From NCBI GenBank assembly GCA_014898415.1, contig RCTD01000021.1, positions 248,001 through 312,000 on the forward strand: DNA of 64,000 bases, given 5' to 3'. The position numbers were made by a program, and so were the translations under genes. Below are positions 35,548-47,736 of this stretch, piece after piece. Source of the stretch: Stromatinia cepivora. Taxonomy: Eukaryota > Ascomycota > Leotiomycetes > Helotiales > Sclerotiniaceae. Position 1 is the first letter of the stretch. Each line of letters starts with the position of its first letter. The notes beneath the pieces were generated by a model. The model was not told the origin of the DNA. It saw only the letters and a list, made by a program, of their open reading frames with translations, and did no database searches.

Positions 35548-36726
35548 ATGCGAACAAAATATAAACGCACCTCTCCCGTGCACGAAAGTTCCGAAGAAGA
35601 TTTTGGATCATCTGCAATCGACCAATTAAAAACAGAAGAAGAGACAGACCCACAATTCGAGATGCCTCTCAATTATGGACTCAAATTAACGACCGTGGTA
35701 AACAACTCAAACAGCACTTTAACAAAACAGCAAAGAGCAACACAAAAAGCCGTATCGAGATGGTTTGATTCGCATCCTAGTGCAAACGCTCCTGATATAT
35801 ATCAACCTGAATGGCGAGAGCGTATTGCATCGTGGCAGAAATGTACAGACGATACACCATGCTCCCCGACAACGAATACTCCATATGGATTCAGTCTATG
35901 GTTATCGGAACTTGAATTCAGTAAGTTCTTCGTCGCGCATCCTATTGCTTCGATATCTTTATGGAATTTACTCCAAGCTCTTTACGAACTCGATAAAGCC
36001 GTATGTAGAGATTCAGATGCGGTCGTGAAGTGGAGAGAAATGACCCCATTCACATACTTGACAGCACGAAAAGTCGAAAACAAATGGCGAGATTCATTGA
36101 GAGGACTGAAGCGTCGCATACTAGATCGTAAGATCACTAGCAATGAAATCATCAATCGTCTATATGAAATACGTTGTTCAGTTGATAAAGTGGAAGAAGT
36201 GCTCGCAGAATTGAAGGAGAACTTTCTGGACAATCTCAAGGATGAAGCTTTCACGGAGGAAATGCTGGACGAGATTGAACGAGCTGTGAATTGGAGATTT
36301 AATGCAATTGACAACTCGTTGGAATTTTCCGAAGAAGATCTTGAGATAACAAAGGGAGCAGCAGAGAATCAAAAGATTGGTGAGGGCTCACGCTAGTTGA
36401 CCCCGCTCTGAGATCCACATTGACTAACATGATGTGAACTCCAGAAGAGAATTCCAAGCATGAACAAGAACTGAACACTCGATACCCAAATATAAATATA
36501 TCGTCAGATTTCCAACCTCGTATGTTGTCGAGGACCTCGCGTCGTAATTCCATGAGGGATTATGGTGGGTTATACATCACATCTACAGACAATGATCAGG
36601 GTGACTGACATATATCTAGTTATGATCCTCATCGATGCACCTCAAGGTCTAACATTTCTATATATTATTTTGGTTGCTTTTCTTATAGCATGTTTTATGA
36701 GATCGGCTATGAGGCCCCCTCAATGA
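35548..36726 (+). CDS. Predicted C-terminally anchored helical protein, unknown
   Basis: Three exons, 35548..36379, 36445..36564 and 36620..36726, giving 352 aa. The 65-nt intron has a GACTAAC branch site and GTGAGG donor. The second is 55 nt with GTGGGT donor and TATCTAG acceptor. All phases agree and the total is a multiple of three. The N-terminus is acidic and polar. The middle (about residues 60-150) has conserved-looking aromatic blocks (RWFDSHP, GFSLWLSELEFSKFF). Residues 200-265 are charged and probably coiled coil. The last exon supplies a hydrophobic helix, LTFLYIILVAFLIACF, followed by a short basic tail (MRSAMRPPQ), suggesting a tail anchor in the ER, outer mitochondrial or nuclear membrane. 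I do not recognise the family. Stopping at the first in-frame stop (36396) would miss the anchor. Confidence 0.75.
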
Positions 36727-38365
36727 GCCTTTGGCTTAATTCTCCTTTCTTCGTAATTACCTAGGGTATAATGTACATCGTCTCGATTGGCGCTTGGGAG
36801 TAAAGGAGGGAACACCACAGTGTCCGACAGGGTGGCTTTTGGGGAATCTCATATCTGGACGCGGCCGATGTCTGGTACTATTTTTTTATATGTATCTCTT
36901 TGTGTATTTTTGTATTTTAGTCCTCCACGTTGGTTATCGAACAAACTTTCGCGCGGAAACTGTGCCTGCATGCATGTTTAAAACATTTCTCCATCATTTC
37001 ATTGATTGTGCTCTGCGATACGGCGTCAAACTCCGTCTTGACATCAACATCAATTGCTTTTTGCGATGTGAACTCAAAGCTGAGACTCAATATCGTGAGG
37101 CAGGGTAAGAGTTTCAGTGTATACATTAGGCTCAGCATTTGTCTGCATGAAAGGCCCCTCCCCCGGATTTCCTGGAATGCGAAATCTCGAAGAGAGCTGC
37201 ACCTGATTGAATGTCACCAACGATTTTCCCTCCCATACCCCATACCCCAAGTCCGACTCTAGCATTACTAAAACCTCCTCAGAATACCTTCTCTATTCTA
37301 CTAACTCCAGATGTCATCCGTGTGATAGAGGTAAAACTTGGATGTTGAGAGCCCCGTATTCACCTGACAGTTCGACCCTTATAACTACTATCCTCTCCTG
37401 TACATTCCATTCCATTTTCGTATCCATTCAATTTTCACAGAGTGTTTGTCCAACATCTTTGCATCCACGACATAGTAAGATTGCTATTCATCAATATCAA
37501 TATTCCATTTCAGTCCGACAAAGCTCCCTAACCCGCTCTCATGAGTCGCAATAAAGTCTTCTCCCAAGGTATTCCTCCCGGACCTGTCACCTCCGAATCA
37601 ACAGACCGAACTCATATTGATATACTAGTAGAAGAATGTTAGAGAGTATCATGAAACACTAGCTCCATCAGAAGGTTCCATGACATTTTCGTAGATAAGG
37701 TACAAGAGCGATCGCGCCTTGTTGCTTGAAATAACCAGTATTGTACGTTAGAGTTACTGGAATGTTATCTCGAGAGTACCCTGATTTAAATCGTGGGTAA
37801 TAAATTTGGCTTTCTAATATATGTTTGCTTCAAAAAGGACTGGTTGGTATGTTCTCATACCATCGTTATGTCCTTTTAGTTATATACTTGGTGAAGAATA
37901 AATCATTGATCCCATGGCGTAGTAAAGATCCGCATTTGAAATTGTAGAGAAGTCTACTTCATAGACCATGGTCAATACCAGTATAGGTACAATTGGATAA
38001 GGATGATCATTAAGACATGAATCACTTGAGGATGCCGTAAGCAATCTTATTCGTATTGCAGCGCTGCTCAAGATGCATTGGTAGCGAGACATTTAGAGTA
38101 GCTACGGTGCTCATGCATATAGGATGAATGATGAAAATAAAGGGTTTGGATAATTGGATTGCAAAAATAACACTCGGACGAAATGGCTTTTGATGCACTT
38201 GTCCCATAGCTGGGTGTGGTCGATCAAAGCAATATGGCTTGGGTACCGTTGCGCTTTGTTAAGGATGCATACTAAATTAATTCATCATGACTGAAAAAGG
38301 AAAGAAAGGAGAGGGACATTGTGTAACGCCGAGCATAAAGGTGTTGCCATTCCCAAAACAGTAAT
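36727..38365. other. Intergenic, left flank of the motif array
   Basis: No gene is firmly supported. A 33-codon frame starting MSRNKVFSQG at 37541 (ends 37642) follows a pyrimidine-rich, promoter-like stretch and could be a short peptide gene or a first exon, but nothing confirms it. Confidence 0.4.
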
Positions 38366-39768
38366 GATCAATTTTCAGACATGCAACAAGACAAGAAAAC
38401 AGGCTCTCAATTTCATTCATCAATCTCGTATACACTTGAATAGGAAATGATTGATTTTACGAGACGCAACAAAAAAAAACATCGTTACCTCAAATTTGGG
38501 TCTAGACCCCCTCAGAATTACAACACGGAGAGCCCGTGACCATGCTAATCTCCACAGCCGATCACCTAATGCGATCTGCAACAAAGCTGAGCAACACCCG
38601 AAACTGGATTGAATGAAGAAGATCAAGCGATTAGATATGCAACAAAATTTAAAGAATGAAGATTTGATTCTAGTAATGCATAGTTGTGACAGAAAGGGAA
38701 TGTCCGGAGTAGATCAAGCGATTAGATGTGCAACAAAGTGGAAATTGATATTAAGAGCAAGACTTTATTCAGGCGCGAGCTGTATCAGAAAGGGAAGGTC
38801 CGGAGAAGATCAAGTATTAGCTGTACAACAAAATGGAAATTGATATTGAGAGCAGGATATTATGTAGGCGAGCTGTAACAGAATTGGGATATCCGGAGTA
38901 GATCAAACGATTAGATATGCAACAAAGAGTAATTATACCAAGAGCATGAGTTTATGCAGGCGAGCAGTAGTAGAAAAGGAATGATCGGAGCATATCAAGC
39001 GATGAAGTCCGCAACAAAGGGTAGCATTTGAGCTTCCGCTTAGATAGGAAACTCATAGACGATCGTCAATTTTCAGATGTGCAACAAAGCTTCAAAGTAA
39101 GCCATGGTCCAAGAAATTCACCGTGAAAGCGTCGGAACCAAGTCCCCTTTAGGGTTCACTGAAGAAGATCGAGAATTTGAGGTCCGCAACAAAAGTATTT
39201 CCCCGAGGCTATAGACGATGAATTTCCGAGTGTATCTAGATTGGGAGATTTGGAAAGACGATCCTAGATTTTAGACGTGCAACAAAAAAGTTTTGTCCGG
39301 CGTCTCTTTCTCTCGGACAAATTCTGAATTAGGAGAAGAATGAAGGAGATCAAGCCATAAGGTTTGCAACAAATTGATATTGATTTGGGGCGTGGAAATG
39401 AAGTTTCGGCGATTGACCAAATTGGGCTATTTTTGAAGAAGATCAAGTTTTTCAGACTTGCAACAAAAAGCCCTGAAGTGTATCTCCTCGAAGGAAAGAC
39501 TCCTCATTTGGGAGATTAGAGCGGCGATCCCATTTGAGGTGTGCAACAAATTGTTTGGCGTTTTGATCTTGGCCTGGCTGTCGCGCGAGAGTTGCAAGAC
39601 GAGAAGATCCCAAAAGGGGAATTCACGGTTGACGATCGTATAATTTGAGATAAGCAACAATTGGAAATCTCTCGCTCTAGATTACCAAAGACTCTTGACC
39701 CAAGAAATCGTACATTACCAGAAAGAGAAGTGTTCATCGTTGATCCTTCCGTAAGATGTGCAACAATC
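38366..39768 (+). repeat. Array of 16 direct copies of a bipartite GATC-N13-16-GCAACAA motif
   Basis: Direct copies start at 38366, 38449, 38560, 38621, 38712, 38808, 38901, 38993, 39061, 39167, 39260, 39348, 39441, 39526, 39634 and 39743. Mean spacing is about 92 bp (range 61-111). Each has GATC (GATT or TATC in two), 13-16 variable bases often ending in AGA-TGT or AGA-TAT, then GCAACAAA (ACAACAA once). Spacers before copies 5-8 share a diverged AGAAAGGGAATGTCCGGAGTA-like sequence and so arose by tandem duplication of a roughly 93-bp unit. Most other spacers look unrelated to each other. There is no long open frame and no cas-type gene. The GCAACAA core keeps its CpA steps, so it has escaped RIP. 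Function is unknown. A clustered protein-binding site, a repetitive noncoding RNA or a decayed satellite are the main options. Confidence 0.9.
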
Positions 39769-39863
39769 CCCAATTTGTGTCTCCTCCTAGATCATTGGAA
39801 CCACGCTTTAATGAAAACTCCCAGTTTGGTCATATTTTAAGCCAGGCGACCGTGGAAATGCCT

Positions 39864-39889
39864 TTTGTTGCATATCTTATGAAGTGATC
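39864..39889 (-). repeat. Inverted copy of the array motif
   Basis: The minus strand reads GATC, 14 nt ending AAGATAT, then GCAACAAA, matching the array motif in reverse. It lies about 95 bp beyond the last direct copy, so the array ends in a pair of copies facing each other. Confidence 0.85.
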
Positions 39890-41516
39890 AGTTATCTTTT
39901 CTTTCTACTTTGGGATAAGAGACTCTGCGGTGCGATATTAGTTGGCTTGGATTGCGGATCCACACAGGAAAGATTGTGGTGTAGAGTCATCCAACATGGC
40001 CTGATTTTCTTTGGATCGATCAGTGATACGAATTTCATGATTTAGATGGGTCTAGATCTTTCGCTAGCTATTGCTTGTTTTGTGCATGAGGAGGCGCATG
40101 ATCCCTTTTTTCGTTTAAAAGTGGCTTGGTACTGCACGTTCCCCTTGTCGTCGTATAATTCTTCGGGTTATACACCAATCAAGTATGAATACTGATTGGA
40201 AAGGGCCATTTATTGATATGCAAAAGAGTTTTCAGTTCAAATGAGATTTTGGGAGATATGCAACAAATATAGATATCGGAATTTCATTGGATAAACCTGA
40301 TATAGGTCATTTGGATTTCACTATTGCACGTGTTGATAGTTAGTTCATTTGGGGCGCCTTATAGGGATTGGTTTGAAGCTACTCTACCGACACGTGTCAA
40401 GATATTTGGAATGGAAAAGTATAAATTAAGTTCATTGAGAAAGTAGCCGCGACATGCTTCCAAATTTTCAAAATGTTGATCGCAAACATCCTCTGTTTCT
40501 TCCCTCCTTTACGATGCATTGCTGATGTTGATCACTTTGTTCTTTGATCGACGTGTGATCACACCCGTGTTTTCCGAAGGATGTACAATTTGAAGCAGAA
40601 AATTTGATTGATCGGCGAAGCCTCCACTGAAGGAAGGACAACTTCCGGATAAATCGGATTCGAAGCATTGAGTGAGTGTGGCTAATTTGTATTCCAGCCA
40701 ATTAAATGTTAGATATTAGGTTATCTGAGCTTTTCAGCAAGTGAGGCTCAAACTGGGCATTGATTCAGCCAATTAGAGGTGATTAGACGTTAATAGTGTA
40801 CTTATATATATTTCACCGCCCTCAATTGAAGACTACCTAATTTAGGATCGGATCAAGCACCTCATCAAATAGCTAGGCAGTCATCACTTATGATGAAAAG
40901 TATTCATTCTGCGATCAGATATTGTTAATCAAAGGGCTAATTCCATAATTTCCAGCATTATGATTCGTAGAATGGGTATTAAAATTTTTTTATGATAATG
41001 ATGTGCCTCTCGCAAGTATCCATCAACTCCTCGAGCTCATGATGCTTTCCTCTGTCTTTCGGAGCATATTCATGAGAGATCCCCTGTAAGCTTTCATTAT
41101 ATAGAATGTGAACGATTTGACATCCACATCACATGGATCATGGTTCCGTGGCATGCGATCATTTGCTAATCGATGAACGCGGTGTACTGCTGTCACTCAA
41201 TGCGTTCATATGGATATAGTGACGGCAGTATCGATCAGAATCGTGTGGCCGTTGATTACAGCGACCACGAAAATCGGAAGCAGCGTGCAAATCCCACACA
41301 ATGTATACTGCACGAGGATATTACGCGGCTCATGCTGACAATGAGTGACCATCAATAGTTATAGTCGCGATCAAACCCAACTGATCTGATCTGAAATTGT
41401 TAGAGATTAGCCTATCAAAGATGCGTGTGTCAGGCCAACATACCTATATAACAATATGCCTTCATATATTCCAAAAATCGGGTGAAGATAATAATGTCGT
41501 ACAGGTATATGTACTT
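39890..41516. other. Intergenic, right flank of the motif array
   Basis: Apart from the degenerate motif copy no gene or repeat is recognised. The right end should contain the 3' UTR of the minus-strand PCI-type gene. Confidence 0.45.
40243..40267 (+). repeat. Degenerate outlying copy of the array motif
   Basis: GAGATTTTGGGAGATATGCAACAAA keeps the AGATATGCAACAAA half but lacks GATC. It lies about 350 bp past the inverted copy. Confidence 0.6.
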
Positions 41517-42459
41517 TCAACGTGGTTTCGGCTTTCGAATAACAACCTTCGTCCCTTCCAATTGCCACCCCACGTTATAAACCCCAGTCAAAGTGGTCCA
41601 ACTGGAATCGGTGAGTTGCTCCAGGGAATCTAAATCGATACTGAGATATGTCTTTCCAATCGACTTCAAAGCATGCAATTTCATCTCCTCCCCTGCAAAT
41701 TCCATAATTTTTGCCTTATACCCATCCATCCCCCTCTTCACCTTCCAAAACAAAAAGTAGTTATCATGAGCAATAGCCTTTAAGGCTTCGTCGACTTTCG
41801 AGTCCCGCAACCCGAGTGTAAGTTTGATGGAGAATGCCTTTGCTAGATCCAATTGTCTACAAGCCAAATCTAGCACTTGATATCCAGCAAATTCCTGAAG
41901 CTCGGTGCTTGATAGTGGATGCTTCGGGTGCATCACTTGAAGTAGATGGCGCATCGCTGGATGATACGATTCCCAGTGCTTCAATAATATTGACAAGCGT
42001 ATGCAAAATATATATGCTTGAATTGAGAAATCATCTATTCTCTTCGATGCCACAATTCCTTCTCGAAGTTTTCTCATTCCCATTGTTATAGCATCGAGTT
42101 CGTTTGCATCGGCTTTACCATTGGTAAGGTCTGCGGGGTTTGGCACTGGTTGAGCAGGATCGCGATTCCCATTTTCTTGTGAAATATTCAGACGTGCAAG
42201 CTTTCGATTTAATTCGTCTCCTCGGCGAGCATCGGCTGCGAATAGCAAGTATCGTTCAACTATCTTGTTGTAGAAACGTTCCTGGGTTTTATAGTCAAGA
42301 AGCCTAGCGGGGTAGTAAGTAAATAAAGGCGGGAGATAAGATTGGTTCAACGACCTACTGTTTGTCTCCCTTGGATCTCAACCCCATCTCCTCAAAAATA
42401 TCCTGATTGGCAGGCTTCAGCCGACTCCATGATGGATTCCGACCGCTTTTGGTCGACAT
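41517..42459 (-). CDS. CSN8/PSMD8/EIF3K-family (PCI-like) protein
   Basis: Two exons, 42359..42459 and 41517..42303, with a 55-nt intron (GTAGGT to CGCTAG), giving 295 aa. The first exon supplies MSTKSGRNPSWSRLKPANQD and a DIFEEMGL segment. The body contains a long helical repeat region and a C-terminal winged-helix-like end. Landmarks are IRLSILLKHWESYHPAMRHLL and GYQVLDLACRQLDLAKAF. The C-terminus ends VGWQLEGTKVVIRKPKPR, typical of the CSN8/PSMD8/EIF3K fold that builds the COP9 signalosome, proteasome lid and eIF3. Which of the three complexes it serves cannot be decided here; a role as the fungal CSN8-like subunit is a guess. It is divergent from the PAQR gene, 332 bp apart. Confidence 0.78.
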
Positions 42460-42791
42460 CGAAGAAGAGAACAAATGTCCACAGTGATGCTTGTTAGAAG
42501 TGAGGTTTATAATTCACATGCGTGGTAGAAAATGAACACCATCTCGGCTTCGCTTCAATGCCCCCTCATTAGCAATTGCTGCTTTAAGAAGGAACTCCCA
42601 ACATTATTTTTGATGAATCTGCTATGACTTCATTATCTGTGTTTATTATTTAATGCTCATCCATCAAAATGATAGATTTCGTTCTCTTCTGGATTTGCCC
42701 TTGACTTCATTGCTCGTGTCTTATCGGTAGTGATCGGTTCATATTCCGTTTTGAAGATATCGCAAGCACCAGCTCACTCACACGCGTCAAA
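42460..42791. promoter_or_regulatory. Divergent promoter, PCI-like gene and PAQR gene
   Basis: 332 bases lie between opposite start codons. No specific operator is recognised. Confidence 0.55.
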
Positions 42792-43830
42792 ATGTCTACC
42801 CGTCAACGAAGACCATCAACTACATCAACCACAGAACTTCTTTCCGAAACAGCTAAAAATATCGAAAAAAAAGTCGAACATGCTCTTACGGTACTTTGGG
42901 ATGATCTTCCTTCCTGGCAACAAGATAATCATTACATCAAATCTGGTTACCGTCCTGCAACATCGTCTTTCCACAAGTCATTCGCATCCCTTGGCTACAT
43001 CCACAATGAATCAGTCAATATCTATTCGCACTTAATTGGAGCCGTAGTATTCACACTTTCGGGTTATTTCTTATATGCAACCATCAAACCTAGGTATGCA
43101 TCTGCGGAGACCGCGGATGTTCTAGCATTCGGTTGCTTTTTTGCAGGAGCTGCATTATGTCTTGGGATGTCAGGGACTTATCATACCATTTCTAATCATT
43201 CTCCAACTGTTGCCAAGTTTGGCAATAAGTTGGATTATTTGGGGATTGTTTTCCTTATCACCGGGAGTGTCATTCCTGGGATTTATTATGGTTTGTACTG
43301 TCATCCACATTCGTTCGAATTCTACTCCACAGTTGTAAGTCCATTCTACATAGTGCATTCAATTCCTCATTGCTCATAATTCTCCCAGACGGGTGTACTT
43401 GGGGGTTTCTGTGCAGTTGTTGTCATGCTTGAAAGGTTCAGAACCCCTGTTTGGAGACCCTATCGAGCAGGTATCTTTGTGGCTCTGGCACTTTGCGGGG
43501 CTGTCATTCCAATACTGCATGGGATAGAACTTTATGGATTCCATGAAATGCGTGAACGGGCCGGCCTGACATGGTTGCTACTCGAAGGATTTCTCTATAT
43601 TCTTGGTGCTTCATTATACGCAGTAAGTTTCCTATGTCATCCTCGGGAATGGGTCGTCTGATTGCTTTTAGGCTCGATGGCCTGAGAGAACGTCGCCGGG
43701 CTCTTATGATATTTGGGGAAGTTCTCATCAAATATTTCATATGCTAGTTCTTGCGGCTGCTGCTTCCCATTTGTATGGCTTGGCAATAGGCTTCGATTAT
43801 CATCACAATGATCTTGGCTTGAAATGTTGA
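42792..43830 (+). CDS. PAQR / hemolysin III-related membrane protein (Izh-like)
   Basis: Three exons, 42792..43334, 43389..43622 and 43672..43830, with introns of 54 and 49 nt and two GTAAGT donors, giving 311 aa. This is a seven-helix ADIPOR/PAQR protein like yeast Izh1-4, which act in zinc and sterol homeostasis at membranes. Visible family marks are DDLPSWQQDN before GYRP, the HNESVNIYSHL motif entering helix 1, SGTYHT with the metal-binding His, the LDYLGI helix, and SHQIFHMLV near the C-terminus carrying the other two His. The metal-site residues Ser/Asp/His all appear present, so hydrolase-type activity is possible. The hemolysin name is historical. Length fits the fungal family (about 310). 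Confidence 0.93.
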
Positions 43831-44301
43831 ATGATGAACCTCCGGGAATGCTTTATTGCAGGATTTGTCAGTTCCGATGTTGGGGGATAGCTCAATTTTC
43901 TACAAATGAAGTTTGAACTAGTACCACGGCTTAATGGTAGCGACAATTTAGACGCGGAAAGTTAGCTTGTAGAAGGGTGACAGTATTTACAGAAGACGGT
44001 TCATTATGGTATTCGAAGCGACAAAAAGACATCGCCGCATGATAGACTCAAAATTCATAAGACACTAGAACTAGAATATTATGTAAGACGAGATACTATA
44101 CTTCAGCCAATAAAAGTGAGGTCAAACATTGAAAGGCTAGGACGACAAGTACCTTAGAATCCAAAAATAGAAACATGCCTCGGTCCGGCAATCAAAAATC
44201 TGGGGAAGTTCGCGTTCCCCGCATTAAACCAAACACCCGTAGACCTCACACATATCAAAGTTTCCCCCTGTTCTACTCCTAACTAACTTGACAACTGTAC
44301 A
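43831..44301. other. Intergenic, PAQR gene to SDR gene
   Basis: 471 bases with the PAQR 3' UTR and the SDR promoter. Nothing else is seen. Confidence 0.6.
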
Positions 44302-45233
44302 ATGGCATCTCGTGTAGCGCAAATTTCTGGCCATCTCAATTACCCCAAGGGGATGCTTGCTGGTCAAGTAGCTATAATCACCGGTTCTGGCCAGGGTATC
44401 GGCGCGGAAACAGCGAAGCTCTTCGCTAGTGAAGGAGCTAAAGTGATTGTATCTGATATTGATGGCGGTTTGTACCCTTCAGTTTCTCCCAGGTATTAAT
44501 GGCACCAAACACTGACCCATTCACCATCTCAGCCAAAGCAAAATCCGTCGCCGATGAAATCAATTCCGCACAAAGCGGCCGCGCAATCGCAGTCCCAGGC
44601 GACATGCTCGATGCCGAATACCTCAAAGTTCTCGTGAATAAAGCTGCGGAATTTGGAAACGGAAAAATACATATAATAGTAAATAATGCGGGATATACCT
44701 GGGATGGCGTAATCCACAAAATGACCGACAAACAATGGGAAAATATTCTCGCGCTCCACAACACCGCTCCTTTTAAACTCATCCGGGAAGCCGCTCCTTA
44801 TTTTCGCGTCACAGATGGCGAACCTCGTTGTATAGTAAATATATCCTCCACATCCGGCGTGCACGGCAATGCCGGACAAGCCAATTACGCGGTTGCTAAA
44901 TCGGGAATCAATGGACTTACGAAAGTTATTGCGAAGGAATGGGGTCCGAAGTTTGGTGTGAGATGTAATAGTGTGGCGTTTGGACATATATTAACTAGAT
45001 TGACTGCTGCGAAGGAAGAGGGGGCTTTTGTGACGACGCCGGATGGTGAGAAAATTGCGCTGGGGATACCGAAGGGTCAGGGGAGTCAGGCGAAGGATGC
45101 GAATTTGGATATCCCGTTGAGGAGGGCGGGGACGGCTGAAGAGGCTGCGAGGAGTATTTTGGCGGTGGCTAGTCCGTTGTTTGGCTATGTGACTGGGCAG
45201 GTTATTATGGTTACGGGAGGGAGGAATATGTAG
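44302..45233 (+). CDS. Short-chain dehydrogenase/reductase, FabG-like
   Basis: Two exons, 44302..44467 and 44533..45233, with a 65-nt intron (GTTTGT donor, CACTGAC branch, CTCAG acceptor), giving 288 aa. It is a classical Rossmann-fold NAD(P)-dependent oxidoreductase. TGSGQGIG binds the cofactor near residue 28, NNAG follows at about 110, and the catalytic triad is Ser in INISSTSG plus YAVAK (Tyr and Lys). An Asn in the helix before it completes the tetrad. The C-terminus [16 protein letters not shown] closes the sheet. An Asp at the end of beta-2 (VIVSDID) favours NAD over NADP. It resembles mitochondrial or bacterial 3-oxoacyl-ACP reductases, but the substrate cannot be assigned. Exon 2 is more GC-rich at its end than its neighbours. 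Confidence 0.93.
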
Positions 45234-47425
<2,192 letters not shown>

Positions 47426-47736
47426 GTTTAAGGTGTACGTGGATATATTGTATGCATGGTGGAGTTGGTGGGTTTTATTGGGATCTATAATGGTCGGGTC
47501 CTAGTACTGGGAATTCGATGATGTATACTATCATATGGTTGGACTGGTGCAATTTTGACAATGAAACTTCCTTTTCACTCAGCAGTCGAGTGATTGCATC
47601 TTGTTCAAGCTGTGTGGTTGACCATTTCATCACTTCTCTCGTCATCCATAGATCTTCAGTGGCCTTTTCTTCGCTACTGTTCTGGTTTTGGTATTAATGA
47701 GCTTAATTAAAAAGGCTCTTTAATCCCCTTCAAAAT
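47426..47736. other. Convergent intergenic region
   Basis: 311 bases between dpm1 (+) and the GMC gene (-), with only 3' UTR expected. Confidence 0.6.

Noticed and set aside
37541..37642. 33-codon frame with a promoter-like upstream
   Set aside because: Too short to support without transcript evidence; noted only in the intergenic entry.
38366..39889. CRISPR array
   Set aside because: The repeat is degenerate and bipartite, spacing is irregular (61-111 bp), there are no cas genes, and the genome is eukaryotic.
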